DNA of 64,000 nt from CAIVPM01 sp964477265 (GTDB taxonomy: Bacteria > Bacteroidota > Bacteroidia > Chitinophagales > Chitinophagaceae). Of the stretch, positions 43,703 through 52,430 are shown piece after piece. The stretch's first letter is position 1; each line of letters starts with the position of its first letter. Where the stretch lies: contig CAYZDJ010000008.1 in the NCBI GenBank assembly GCA_964477265.1, positions 1 to 64,000 on the forward strand, read 5' to 3'. The notes beneath the pieces are model-generated. The model saw only the letters and a program-made list of their open reading frames with translations, was not told the DNA's origin and did not search any database. The position numbers and the translations under genes were made by a program.

Positions 43703-45160
43703 CTATATTTCTATACATACATTTTTCGTTTCTGTAAAAAATCTCAATGCTTCCCAACCACCTTCTCTGCCAATACCACTGTTTTTCATTCCACCAAAGG
43801 CAGTTCTTAAATCACGTAGCAGCCAGCAGTTAATCCATATAATTCCACTTTCAACTTTTGCTGCAACACGATTAGCTTTTGATATGTCCTGTGTCCAGAT
43901 TGTTGCAGCCAAACCATAGTTGCTTGTATTGGCAAGTTGCAAAGCTTCATCTTCTGTTTTAAAAGATTGTAGTGTTACAACAGGTCCAAAAATTTCTTCC
44001 ATATTGGTTTTGCAATTTGCACCCAAACCCTCAATTACAGTAGGTTCTATAAAATAGCCATCAGCACATCTTCCTTCTAATTTTACAGGGTTGCCACCAC
44101 ATAAAATTTTTCCACCTTCCTGTTTGGCAAGTTCAATACAACTCATTACTTTATCAAAATGCAGCTTGCTTACTACAGCACCTTGCTTTGCATTTTCATT
44201 AAGTGGATCGCCAACAGTTAAGGCTTTCACTTTTTTTATAAACTCTTCTTTAAACTCTTCATAAATGCTTTCTTCAATTAAAATCCTACTGCCACACAAA
44301 CATATTTGCCCTTGATTACTAAATGAAGATTGAATAGTTGTACGCATCATTTTATCCCAATCGCAATCTGCAAAAATGATGTTAGGATTTTTACCTCCAA
44401 GTTCAAGAGACAATTTCTTAAACATAGGAGCAGCAATGCTTGCAATGCGTTCACCAGCACGTGTGCTGCCAGTAAAACTGATAGCTTTAATATCCTTATG
44501 CTTTACAATAGCTTCGCCACAATTTGGTCCATTACCATGAATAATATTTAAAACCCCTGCAGGCAAGCCTGCTTCTATACAAATTTTAGAAAGTAAAAAA
44601 GAAGTAATGGGTGTAACTTCTGAAGGCTTTGCTATCACACAGTTTCCTGCTGCTAATGCTGGAGCAATTTTCCATGTAAATAGGTATAAAGGCAAATTCC
44701 ATGGACTAATACAACCAACAATTCCAATAGGATTTCTCAAGGTATAATTAATGGCTTTATCAGTCATGCTGTGGCTTTCAGCAGCAAAGTGCATAATGCC
44801 GGTTGCAAAAAACCTGAAGTTACTTGAAGCACGTGGTATATCTACTTTTGTGCTTAACCACAAAGGCTTTCCATTATCATTAGTTTCAGCAAGGGCAAGC
44901 GTTTCAAGATTTTCATCAATTAAATCTGCAATACGATTTAGTATTTTAAAACGTTCTTCTGTTGTTGTTTTGCTCCATGTTGCAAATGCTTTTTTTGCAG
45001 CATTTACTGCAAGCTCAACATCTTTTTCATTGCTATCAGGAATTTGGGCAAACACTTCGGCTGTTGCAGGATTAATGCAATCAATAAACTTGCTGCTTAG
45101 TGGTGCAATTAAATTTCCATCAATGTAGTTTTCGAGATAATAAGGTGCATGTAAATTCAT
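43703..45160 (-). CDS. Aldehyde dehydrogenase, 2-aminomuconate semialdehyde type
   Basis: This NAD-dependent dehydrogenase has 485 residues. The catalytic cysteine is in QGQICLCGSR near residue 287, the general-base glutamate is in SLELGGKNP near 253, and ISPWNLPLY is near 155. The C-terminal WLLRDLRTAFGGMKNSGIGREGG matches the ALDH8/AmnC group, which oxidises 2-aminomuconate (or 2-hydroxymuconate) semialdehyde. With the downstream RidA-type deaminase it would form consecutive steps of the kynurenine/3-hydroxyanthranilate route. Substrate is inferred. It is the first gene of the operon and has its own promoter box. Confidence 0.85.
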   Translation of the reverse strand: MNLHAPYYLENYIDGNLIAPLSSKFIDCINPATAEVFAQIPDSNEKDVELAVNAAKKAFATWSKTTTEERFKILNRIADLIDENLETLALAETNDNGKPLWLSTKVDIPRASSNFRFFATGIMHFAAESHSMTDKAINYTLRNPIGIVGCISPWNLPLYLFTWKIAPALAAGNCVIAKPSEVTPITSFLLSKICIEAGLPAGVLNIIHGNGPNCGEAIVKHKDIKAISFTGSTRAGERIASIAAPMFKKLSLELGGKNPNIIFADCDWDKMMRTTIQSSFSNQGQICLCGSRILIEESIYEEFKEEFIKKVKALTVGDPLNENAKQGAVVSKLHFDKVMSCIELAKQEGGKILCGGNPVKLEGRCADGYFIEPTVIEGLGANCKTNMEEIFGPVVTLQSFKTEDEALQLANTSNYGLAATIWTQDISKANRVAAKVESGIIWINCWLLRDLRTAFGGMKNSGIGREGGWEALRFFTETKNVCIEI

Positions 45161-45179
45161 TTAGTAGCAATTGTGGCAA

Positions 45180-45187
45180 CAAAAATA
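45180..45187 (-). promoter_or_regulatory. Bacteroidota -7 promoter box for the dehydrogenase/RidA operon
   Basis: On the - strand TATTTTTG matches TAnnTTTG 19 bp before the dehydrogenase ATG. Any -33 element would fall inside or next to the head of the 96-bp element at 45205. Confidence 0.45.
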
Positions 45188-45204
45188 TAGTATTTGGCTT
45201 GTTG

Positions 45205-45300
45205 AATAGCATTACAAAACCTGAATGGTGCCAACGCCATTGCTGAAACATAGTAGCAATACAGCTTGGACAATAATAATAAACAAAATGCGAAGCATTT
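45205..45300 (+). repeat. 96-bp hairpin element, copy 2 (inverted relative to copy 1)
   Basis: This copy has head AATAGCATTACAAAACCTGA at 45205 and tail AATGCGAAGCATT at 45287-45299. The central hairpin spans 45231-45269 with stem arms ATTGCT (45239-45244) and AGCAAT (45255-45260). Relative to copy 1, the stem carries one compensatory pair change and one G-U to G-C change, and the fourth difference falls in a bulge. Confidence 0.88.
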
Positions 45301-45320
45301 TTAATTTACAACAAACAGCT

Positions 45321-45821
45321 TTACAAGCTGCAATTATTGATTTTATTGATGATACTGGTGGTAGAAAATCCTTCAACAATTTTATTGATTACAACACGCC
45401 CACCATTTGCAATTACTTCTTTGGCACCAGCAATTTGTTCTACTGTGTAGTCGCCACCTTTAACAATAACATCAGGCAGAATAGTTGAAATTAATTGTTG
45501 CGGTGTGTCTTCATTAAAAATAATTACAGCATCTACAATAGCTAAACTTGCCAAAAGCAAGGCCCTGCTTGATTCTGCATTAATTGGTCTGTTATCGCCC
45601 TTGCCCAAACGCTTTACACTATTGTCGCTATTGACAGCCACAATTAAGTAATCTGCTTCTTGTGCAGCCTGAGATAGTGAAAAAATATGACCTTCATGAA
45701 GTATATCAAAACAACCATTTGTAAAAGCTATTGTTTTGCAAGTTACACGCCAACTTGCAATTTGTCTTTGCAAAGTTTCAAGAGTGTATATTTTATTTTG
45801 TATAGCTTGTGTTTGTTTCAT
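45321..45821 (-). CDS. rfaE2: D-glycero-beta-D-manno-heptose 1-phosphate adenylyltransferase
   Basis: This nucleotidyltransferase activates heptose phosphate with ATP for lipopolysaccharide or S-layer heptose. The 166-residue protein is the stand-alone C-terminal half of HldE. The signature FTNGCFDILHEGH with the HxGH adenylate motif is near residue 38, VAVNSDNSVKRLGKG lies near 65, and PDVIVKGGDYT near 115. It lies 24 bp before glgC's stop on the same strand. No heptose kinase gene is seen nearby. Confidence 0.9.
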   Translation of the reverse strand: MKQTQAIQNKIYTLETLQRQIASWRVTCKTIAFTNGCFDILHEGHIFSLSQAAQEADYLIVAVNSDNSVKRLGKGDNRPINAESSRALLLASLAIVDAVIIFNEDTPQQLISTILPDVIVKGGDYTVEQIAGAKEVIANGGRVVINKIVEGFSTTSIINKINNCSL

Positions 45822-45845
45822 TTTATTAATAGATGCGAAGTAGGG

Positions 45846-47129
45846 CTATATGACAAACCCATCAGGAATAATGGCTCCTTTTTTTACTACAACAACACCT
45901 TCCTTTATGGTAAATAATTCGTGTTCAAAATTTGCCAGATGGCTGCCACCATTTATTCTTACATCATTTCCAATCCTACAGTTTTTATCTATAATAGCAT
46001 TTTTTATATAGCACCTGTCCCCTATTCCCATTAATGGAATATTATTGATTTTATTTTCCTCCATTTGGTTTAAGGTTTCATAATAATCGTTACCCATTAT
46101 GTAGCTGCTATTAACTGTTGTACCATGGCCAATGCGTGAACGAATGCCTACTACACAATTCTCTAATCTGCTTGCAGAAATAATTGAGCCTTCGGCAATA
46201 ACAGATTTTTCTAAGGTTGTGCCACTGATTTTTGCTGGTGGTAACATGCGTGCACGACTGTAAATAGTATTGGCGTTGTCAAATAAATTAAATTTAGGAA
46301 TATCATCTGTAAGCTCAAGATTGGCTTCAAAAAAAGAATAAATATTTCCAATATCAGTCCAATATCCATTGTATTGATAGCTGCTTACAACATAGTCTGT
46401 TATTGAGTTTGGTATGATTTCTTTTCCAAAATCGGTAGCTTCAGGATATTTATCATTTAATAATTCTTTCAATACATTTTTATTGAAAATATAAATACCC
46501 ATGCTTGCCAGATACGGTTTACCTTGTTGCATCATTGCAGCACCTGTATCACTTGTCCATTCACTCAAAATTTCCGCAGAAGGCTTTTCTATAAATGAAG
46601 TGATAATGCTTTCCTCATTGGTTTTCATAATACCAAATTCCGGAGCATCACGTTCATTAACAGGAATAGTTGCAATAGAAATATCAGCTTTATTTTTTTC
46701 GTGTGCATCAAGCATTTCAACAAAATTCATTTGATACAACTGGTCGCCACTAAGTATTAAAATATACTCAAACTGCAACGTTGAAATATGACGCAACGAT
46801 TGCTTTACAGCATCTGCAGTGCCCTGAAACCAACTTTTATTATCAGGCGTTTGCTCTGCTGCCAGTATATCTACAAAGCCAGTGCTGAACGCACTAAAAT
46901 GATAGGTATTTTTAATATGCTGATTTAATGAAGCAGAATTATATTGTGTAAGTACAAACATTCTGTTTATACCACTGTTCATACAATTGCTTATAGGTAT
47001 GTCAACCAAACGATATTTACCTGCAATAGGAACAGCAGGTTTACTACGACTTTGTGTAAGTGGAAACAAGCGAGTACCTGCACCACCACCTAAAATTACT
47101 GCTACTACTGACTTTGATGGATTTGACAT
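45846..47129 (-). CDS. glgC: Glucose-1-phosphate adenylyltransferase
   Basis: The enzyme makes ADP-glucose for glycogen. At 427 residues it has the pyrophosphorylase signature ILGGGAGTRLFPLT near residue 14 and KPAVPIAGKYRLVDIPISN near 29. The catalytic ILSGDQLYQM is near 130, and a left-handed beta-helix forms the C-terminus. ATG 47129 (MSNPSKSVVAV) was preferred over an in-frame TTG two codons earlier. It precedes the adenylyltransferase gene rfaE2 (24 bp), and an amylase gene lies 196 bp upstream on the same strand. Confidence 0.95.
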   Translation of the reverse strand: MSNPSKSVVAVILGGGAGTRLFPLTQSRSKPAVPIAGKYRLVDIPISNCMNSGINRMFVLTQYNSASLNQHIKNTYHFSAFSTGFVDILAAEQTPDNKSWFQGTADAVKQSLRHISTLQFEYILILSGDQLYQMNFVEMLDAHEKNKADISIATIPVNERDAPEFGIMKTNEESIITSFIEKPSAEILSEWTSDTGAAMMQQGKPYLASMGIYIFNKNVLKELLNDKYPEATDFGKEIIPNSITDYVVSSYQYNGYWTDIGNIYSFFEANLELTDDIPKFNLFDNANTIYSRARMLPPAKISGTTLEKSVIAEGSIISASRLENCVVGIRSRIGHGTTVNSSYIMGNDYYETLNQMEENKINNIPLMGIGDRCYIKNAIIDKNCRIGNDVRINGGSHLANFEHELFTIKEGVVVVKKGAIIPDGFVI

Positions 47130-47325
47130 AAGCAATTTATATTTGATTGAATTAAGAGTTGTTAAAGATATTTAAAAAAAGTTGGTTATAAAAAATATTA
47201 GTTCATTCAGAGCTTTTATAGTTTGTGGTTTATAATTTATCGTCCTAAAATATTCATTACTTGCTATAAAATTTATTAGTAAAGTGGCTAAGCAAAAAAC
47301 GATTTGTGAATCTGTAGCTATTAAG

Positions 47326-48582
47326 CTAAAAATTTTTATATACAAGATAATCACCACCCATTAATTCAAAAGTATTTTCCTGGGCAAAATGAAACTGCAT
47401 ACCACTGAAAACATTGTTAAATATTCCTTTTATCCAGCTATGGTTTACAGTTAGCTTTACTCTATCATGCTTAGACAAGTTTAGCATTACCAACACTACA
47501 TTATCATTATGTTTTCTAAGAAATGCCATTACATTATTTTCGGTTGGTAAAATAAAGGTTTCACCAAGGCTTATGGCATTTGTTTTATGCAAAACACACA
47601 GTTTTTTGTAAAAGTCTCCCATCAATAAATTATCGTTCCACTCAATTTCATCTTTATCAAAAAATTGCAATCGTTTTTTATTAGGTACTTCCTGCCCACT
47701 ATAAATTAATGGTGTACCCTGCCACGTAAAGCTGAATACAGCAAAGGCTTTGGCAATATTGCCATACTTTTCATACTCAGTTCCATTCCAACTATTTTCA
47801 TCGTGGTTACTGGTAAAAAAAAGCTTTGTCGCTTTATTGGTTTGATTGGAATAATTGTGCAGAATAGTATAAATATTTGATGCATTGCTCTCACCCTTTA
47901 CCAGCTTTTCAGTTTCGTGCATCCAATTCCAGGCATAGCTTGTATCAAACACATTTAAGTAAGTTGGTTCATCACATTCTGCCAGCCAATACAATGGTTT
48001 TATTGCATCGCATTGTGTTCTTGTTTCTTCCCAAAAATCAAGAGGAACAAGGTGTGCCATATCACACCTGAAACCATCAATATTGCAAGCTATAATCCAA
48101 TACTGCATTGCTTTTTGCATAGCACTTCGCATTGCTGCATTATTATAATTCAGGTCAATTACATCTTTCCAACCATTGCGTTCAGTAAAGTTTTGTTCAT
48201 CATCTAAAATATAAAAATCTTTATTGGTTACAGTCCATTCATGATCGCAGCCAGTATGATTTGCCACCCAATCTATAATTACTTTTAAACCCAATTGATG
48301 AGCTTGGTTTACCAGATTTTTAAAATCATCAAGCGTTCCAAACTCTTCATTAATTATTGTGTAAGAAGAACAGGCATAATAACTGCCTAAAGTTCCCTGT
48401 CGCTTTACAACACTTATTGGCGTTATTGGCATTAGCCAAATAATATCAATACCCATTTCTTTCAATCGTGGCAAGTGTTTGGCAAAAGCATTAAAAGTTC
48501 CTTCGTGTGTGTATTGACGAATATTTACTTCGTAAATAACTGCATTTTTTGCCCAGGAAATGGTATTGAAGTTGATTGCCAT
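47326..48582 (-). CDS. Alpha-amylase, glycoside hydrolase family 13
   Basis: This 418-residue cytosolic enzyme has no signal peptide. The (beta/alpha)8 barrel has the four GH13 regions: VIIDWVANHTG, GFRCDMAHLV with the nucleophile aspartate near residue 195, WLAECDEP with the acid glutamate, and FTSNHDENSW with the third aspartate near 285. It likely trims glycogen or maltodextrins inside the cell, consistent with glgC nearby. Small size and no carbohydrate-binding module are notable. Confidence 0.9.
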   Translation of the reverse strand: MAINFNTISWAKNAVIYEVNIRQYTHEGTFNAFAKHLPRLKEMGIDIIWLMPITPISVVKRQGTLGSYYACSSYTIINEEFGTLDDFKNLVNQAHQLGLKVIIDWVANHTGCDHEWTVTNKDFYILDDEQNFTERNGWKDVIDLNYNNAAMRSAMQKAMQYWIIACNIDGFRCDMAHLVPLDFWEETRTQCDAIKPLYWLAECDEPTYLNVFDTSYAWNWMHETEKLVKGESNASNIYTILHNYSNQTNKATKLFFTSNHDENSWNGTEYEKYGNIAKAFAVFSFTWQGTPLIYSGQEVPNKKRLQFFDKDEIEWNDNLLMGDFYKKLCVLHKTNAISLGETFILPTENNVMAFLRKHNDNVVLVMLNLSKHDRVKLTVNHSWIKGIFNNVFSGMQFHFAQENTFELMGGDYLVYKNF

Positions 48583-48699
48583 ATTGTGATTGTGTATTTT
48601 AGGAACTGTTCAAAGTAAGCCTTAACAACTTACATTATAAAATTTAAAATTAATATTTACATTTTAGTTTTTAAATTGCAGCCCTAAGTTTTTATTTAT

Positions 48700-49779
48700 A
48701 TGAAGAAGTTTTTATTGCTACTTATTCCCATTGTTTCATTTGCACAAAAAGGATATAAAATTACTGGTACTGTTACTGGTTTTAAAGATAGCACATTGGT
48801 TTTTTTAAACGATGGACAAGATAACAATGTTGCACAGGCTTATGTGGTGAAAAATAAATTTGTAATTGAAGGTAAAACTGATATTGTATCTTACTTCAGG
48901 CTGGGTTTTATTGGCAAGCAGGATATGTATGAAATGTTTATTGGCAATGAAAATGTTACCATTACAGGTAAAGCAGATGCCATAAAAAAATTAACTGCAA
49001 TTGGTTCACCATCCAACACAAGTTTTGGCTGGTTTACCAATAAATTTTATCCATTACAAGAAAATTTAACAAAGCTATATAATCAAAAGGCTACCGAAGC
49101 TAATGCAGTAAAAAAAGACAGTTTAGAAAAAGCATTTAATAACAATTTTAAAGCAAGAACAACTTTGGTGCAGGATTTCCTTAAGCAGCATCCTACATCG
49201 CCTGTAAGCACTTTCTTATTATTAAACCTTTACCCATTTTTTGGCGATGAAAAGGCATTGGAACAAAAATATGCCGAGCTGAGTGGTGATGCAAAAAAGG
49301 GATTGTTTGCTACTTTAATTGAACAAAAAATTGCAGCTGCAAAAAAACCTGTTGCTGGTGCAGTAGGTAGCGTGGTTCCAGATTTTTCTCAAAACGATGT
49401 TGATGGCAAACCTGTATCAATAGCAAGTTTCAGGGGTAAATATGTGTTGCTTGATTTTTGGGCAAGTTGGTGCGGGCCTTGCAGAAGAGAAAATCCAAAT
49501 GTGGTAGCTGCATACAATAAATATAAAACCAGGAACTTTACAATACTTGGTATCTCTATGGATACTGATAAAAACAAATGGCTTAAAGCTATTGCTGATG
49601 ATATGTTGCCATGGCAACACGTTAGTGATTTAAAAGGTTGGAGCAATGCAGTTGGCCAGATATTTCAGGTATCAAGCATTCCTGCAAATTTTTTGCTTGA
49701 CCCAACAGGAAAAATTATTGCAACCAATTTGCGTGGCGAAGATTTAGATAAGAAATTGGATGAGGTTTTGAATCCTTAA
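48700..49779 (+). CDS. TlpA-like thioredoxin with DUF4369 N-domain
   Basis: This exported 359-residue disulfide/redox protein has a signal peptide (residues 1-15, SFAQ). Residues ~20-120 form a DUF4369-type beta domain (GYKITGTVTGFKDSTLVFLND). A linker leads to the C-terminal AhpC/TlpA domain with the CxxC site in DFWASWCGPCRRENP near residue 255. It probably reduces or matures secreted proteins in the periplasm. It is a single gene, divergent from the amylase. Confidence 0.88.
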   Translation: MKKFLLLLIPIVSFAQKGYKITGTVTGFKDSTLVFLNDGQDNNVAQAYVVKNKFVIEGKTDIVSYFRLGFIGKQDMYEMFIGNENVTITGKADAIKKLTAIGSPSNTSFGWFTNKFYPLQENLTKLYNQKATEANAVKKDSLEKAFNNNFKARTTLVQDFLKQHPTSPVSTFLLLNLYPFFGDEKALEQKYAELSGDAKKGLFATLIEQKIAAAKKPVAGAVGSVVPDFSQNDVDGKPVSIASFRGKYVLLDFWASWCGPCRRENPNVVAAYNKYKTRNFTILGISMDTDKNKWLKAIADDMLPWQHVSDLKGWSNAVGQIFQVSSIPANFLLDPTGKIIATNLRGEDLDKKLDEVLNP

Positions 49780-49799
49780 TAGTCTTTTAAAACAGTAAA

Positions 49800-49895
49800 A
49801 TAGCACACGGATATACACAAATTAAACGGATAACCAACAGATAAATTATAATAAATCAGTCAAATTCGTGTAATCTGTGTTCTATCACTCGCATT
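49800..49895. repeat. Intergenic repeat-like stretch before trhO
   Basis: The text ...CACACGGATATACACAAATT... and CGTGTAATCTGTGTTCTATC resembles the phylum's interspersed 'CGTGTAATCTGTG' filler and is distantly similar to 23053-23116. No gene was found in 49780-50010. Confidence 0.35.
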
Positions 49896-50010
49896 CATAA
49901 ATTGCTTTCTTAGACAAATTATATAAACAAAAAATTTTGCTCGTCCTGTAAACGAGTTCATTATTAATGAAATATTGGCTTTATAAAAGCTGATATCGAA
50001 AATTTAAAAT

Positions 50011-51039
50011 ATGGCATTATTACACAATAGAATAGATGCAACTATTCTAAAACAAAAATTGCTGGAGGAAACTGAACCTCGCACTACCATTAGCTTTTAC
50101 AACTATTTCCAAATTGTAAATCCACAAGAATTTAGAGATTATCTCTATAAAAATTTAGCAGCATTAAAAGTATTTGGTAGAATTTATGTTGCTACAGAAG
50201 GCATCAATGCACAAATAAGTGTTCCTTCATCAAACTTTGAAAACTTTAAAGCTTTTCTTTACTCCATTTCAGAATTAAACGGTTTAAGGTTAAACATTGC
50301 TGTTGATGATGATGGCAAAAGTTTTTGGGTATTAAAAGTAAAAGTAAGAGAACAAATTGTTGCAGATGCTATTGATGACCCAACATTTAATATGCACCAG
50401 AAAGGCAAATATGTTGATGCAGAAAAAATGAATGAAATGCTTGATGAAGGCAATACCGTTGTGATTGATATGCGTAATCATTATGAATATGAAGTGGGGC
50501 ATTTTGAAAACGCCATTGAAGTGCCAAGCGATACTTTTAGAGAGCAATTGCCAATGGCTGCTGACATGATGAAAGGCAATGAGGATAAGAATATTATTAT
50601 GTATTGTACAGGTGGTATTCGTTGCGAAAAAGCAAGTGCATTTATGTTGCACAAGGGCTTTAAAAATGTTTTTCATTTAGAAGGTGGTATTATAAACTAT
50701 GCACAACAAACAAAGGAGAAACATATTCCAACAAAATTTATAGGTAAAAATTTTGTGTTTGATAACAGGCTTGGAGAAAGAATAACTGATGACATAATTG
50801 CCAAATGTCATCAATGTGGCAAGCCTGCAGATACGCATACAAACTGCGTAAACAGTGGTTGTCATTTGCTGTTTATTCAATGCGAAGATTGTGCAAAAGA
50901 ATATAAAGGAACTTGTAGCCCAGCTTGCAAAGACATAATTGCTTTACCTGAAGAAGAACAAAAAGAATTGAGAAAAGGAATTGATAAAGGACAAAATATT
51001 TTTAATAAGGCAAGAGTGAGAAAGAGATTGAATAGCTGA
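50011..51039 (+). CDS. trhO: tRNA uridine(34) hydroxylase (rhodanese family)
   Basis: TrhO adds the oxygen for 5-hydroxyuridine at the tRNA wobble position. The 342-residue protein has an N-terminal UPF0176-type domain (RIYVATEGINAQISVP near residue 55). A rhodanese domain follows, with catalytic cysteine in MYCTGGIRCEKASAF near residue 200. A cysteine-rich tail (CHQCGKPAD, CEDCAKEYKGTCSPAC) probably binds zinc. ATG start. The GDSL gene follows after 38 bp. Confidence 0.93.
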   Translation: MALLHNRIDATILKQKLLEETEPRTTISFYNYFQIVNPQEFRDYLYKNLAALKVFGRIYVATEGINAQISVPSSNFENFKAFLYSISELNGLRLNIAVDDDGKSFWVLKVKVREQIVADAIDDPTFNMHQKGKYVDAEKMNEMLDEGNTVVIDMRNHYEYEVGHFENAIEVPSDTFREQLPMAADMMKGNEDKNIIMYCTGGIRCEKASAFMLHKGFKNVFHLEGGIINYAQQTKEKHIPTKFIGKNFVFDNRLGERITDDIIAKCHQCGKPADTHTNCVNSGCHLLFIQCEDCAKEYKGTCSPACKDIIALPEEEQKELRKGIDKGQNIFNKARVRKRLNS

Positions 51040-51077
51040 TAAAATTGTAAATCTAAAATCACACATCATAAATTTTA

Positions 51078-51770
51078 ATGGCTTTAAACATCATCATATT
51101 TCTTTCATTTATACTTGCTCTTTTTTTAATGAGCTATAGAAAGCAAGGCAAAAAAACTATTGTCTTTTTTGGTGATTCCATTACTGAGCAAGCGAGGAGT
51201 TTAAATGGTTTCATAAGTATCATCAACAGGAAAATTGAAGAATACAACCTGGTAAATAAATACCAAACAATTGGTGCAGGAATTAGTGGTAACAGGGTTT
51301 ACGATTTATTGTTCAGGTTAAATAAAGATGTGCTTTCCAAATCGCCACACTTAACAATTGTACTTATTGGCATTAACGATGTTTGGTGTAAAGAAAAGAA
51401 TGGAACTGGACTTGACATTGAACGTTACGAAAAATTTTATAGAGAAATTATTGTTCAATTGCTTGCAGCAAATAGCCAAATAATACTTTGCACTTTACCT
51501 GTAATTGGCGAAAAATATGATGGTGAAAATATTCAGGATGAAGACTTGAATTTATATAGCAATGTAGTAAAAAAGTTAGCTCAAGAATACAAGTTAAATG
51601 TTTGTGATTTAAGGTTTGCTTTCACTAGTCATTTAAAGCAATTTAATTATGAAAATGTAAGTGAAGGTTTACTTACTACAGATGGTGTTCATTTGAATGA
51701 AGAAGGCAATAAATTGGTTTCAACATATTTGTGGGAAACGATAAAAACTACTTTAACAATAACTGCTTAG
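51078..51770 (+). CDS. GDSL/SGNH-family hydrolase, membrane-anchored
   Basis: This 230-residue lipase/esterase-like protein has one N-terminal membrane helix (residues 3-18). SGNH blocks in order are FFGDSITEQ with the catalytic serine near residue 34, GISGNRVYD, IGINDVW and DGVHLNEEG with the catalytic Asp-x-x-His near residue 205. The substrate is unknown; acyl groups on sugars are typical for the family. Its stop codon overlaps that of the next, convergent gene by four bases. Confidence 0.88.
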   Translation: MALNIIIFLSFILALFLMSYRKQGKKTIVFFGDSITEQARSLNGFISIINRKIEEYNLVNKYQTIGAGISGNRVYDLLFRLNKDVLSKSPHLTIVLIGINDVWCKEKNGTGLDIERYEKFYREIIVQLLAANSQIILCTLPVIGEKYDGENIQDEDLNLYSNVVKKLAQEYKLNVCDLRFAFTSHLKQFNYENVSEGLLTTDGVHLNEEGNKLVSTYLWETIKTTLTITA

Positions 51771-52330
51771 TTTAATCTTTTACTTATTTCTTCATCAATT
51801 TTTTTAAATAAATGATAAGGCTTATAGCTACGCCAATCAATTATTTCCATTAGCTCAACTATTTGGTGCAGCTTTCTTTTTTTAAAATCATATTGTGTTT
51901 GTTCTGGCATATTTAAAGCTACAATCCAGCCATTTTCATCACTTGTATTTTCATACCATTCTTCGTAATAATCTTTATCGCCACTATGAAAGTTCAACAC
52001 ATTTTCTGCAATTAAAATAAACTTGTAAATATTGTGTTGCATTAGCTTGTCAATCACCTCCCTTTTCAAGGTCATAATATCATTCTCAATAGCGTCATTC
52101 CACTCTCCTATTAATTCTATCACACAAAAGTTCAACTCATAGTCAACATAAATCAATTTTAAATAAAGTGTGCTGCTGCCAAACTCGTCCCATTGTGGAT
52201 GTATATAATAATTATAAACAGTTTGAGTAAACTGAAACTCGCTATGCTGCACACCAAAAAAAGGTGATAGTTTATCTTCCTCTGTAACGTAAATATGACG
52301 CCAATTATAGAAAGGTTCAAGTGTGTGCAT
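51767..52330 (-). CDS. Unknown cytosolic protein
   Basis: This protein of 187 residues has no recognised family. It is acidic and aromatic, with segments such as FYNWRHIYVTEEDKLSPFFG at the N-terminus and QWDEFGSSTLYLKLIYVDYE. A longer frame starts at 52393, but that stretch contains the hairpin terminator of the upstream gene, so ATG 52330 is the real start. It is convergent with the GDSL gene, sharing TTAG at the stop codons. Nothing points to its role. Confidence 0.6.
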   Translation of the reverse strand: MHTLEPFYNWRHIYVTEEDKLSPFFGVQHSEFQFTQTVYNYYIHPQWDEFGSSTLYLKLIYVDYELNFCVIELIGEWNDAIENDIMTLKREVIDKLMQHNIYKFILIAENVLNFHSGDKDYYEEWYENTSDENGWIVALNMPEQTQYDFKKRKLHQIVELMEIIDWRSYKPYHLFKKIDEEISKRLN

Positions 52331-52356
52331 TTTGCAAAATTGCGACTTATTGGAAT

Positions 52357-52390
52357 AAAAAAATCTCCTGCTTTTCAGCAAGAGATTTTT
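52357..52390 (-). terminator. Terminator of the type IX-secreted protein gene
   Basis: On the - strand, AAAAATCTC pairs with GAGATTTTT around a GCTGAAAAGC-type inner pair, followed by T residues. Its position excludes the longer start of the next gene. Confidence 0.75.
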
Positions 52391-52430
52391 CATTTCAATT
52401 TTAATCTAAATCCTATGTCAACCAAAAATT

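Noticed and set aside
42686..45300. Classical composite transposon
   Set aside because: The flanking elements are too short for a transposase and no target-site duplication could be identified; kept only as a structural resemblance.
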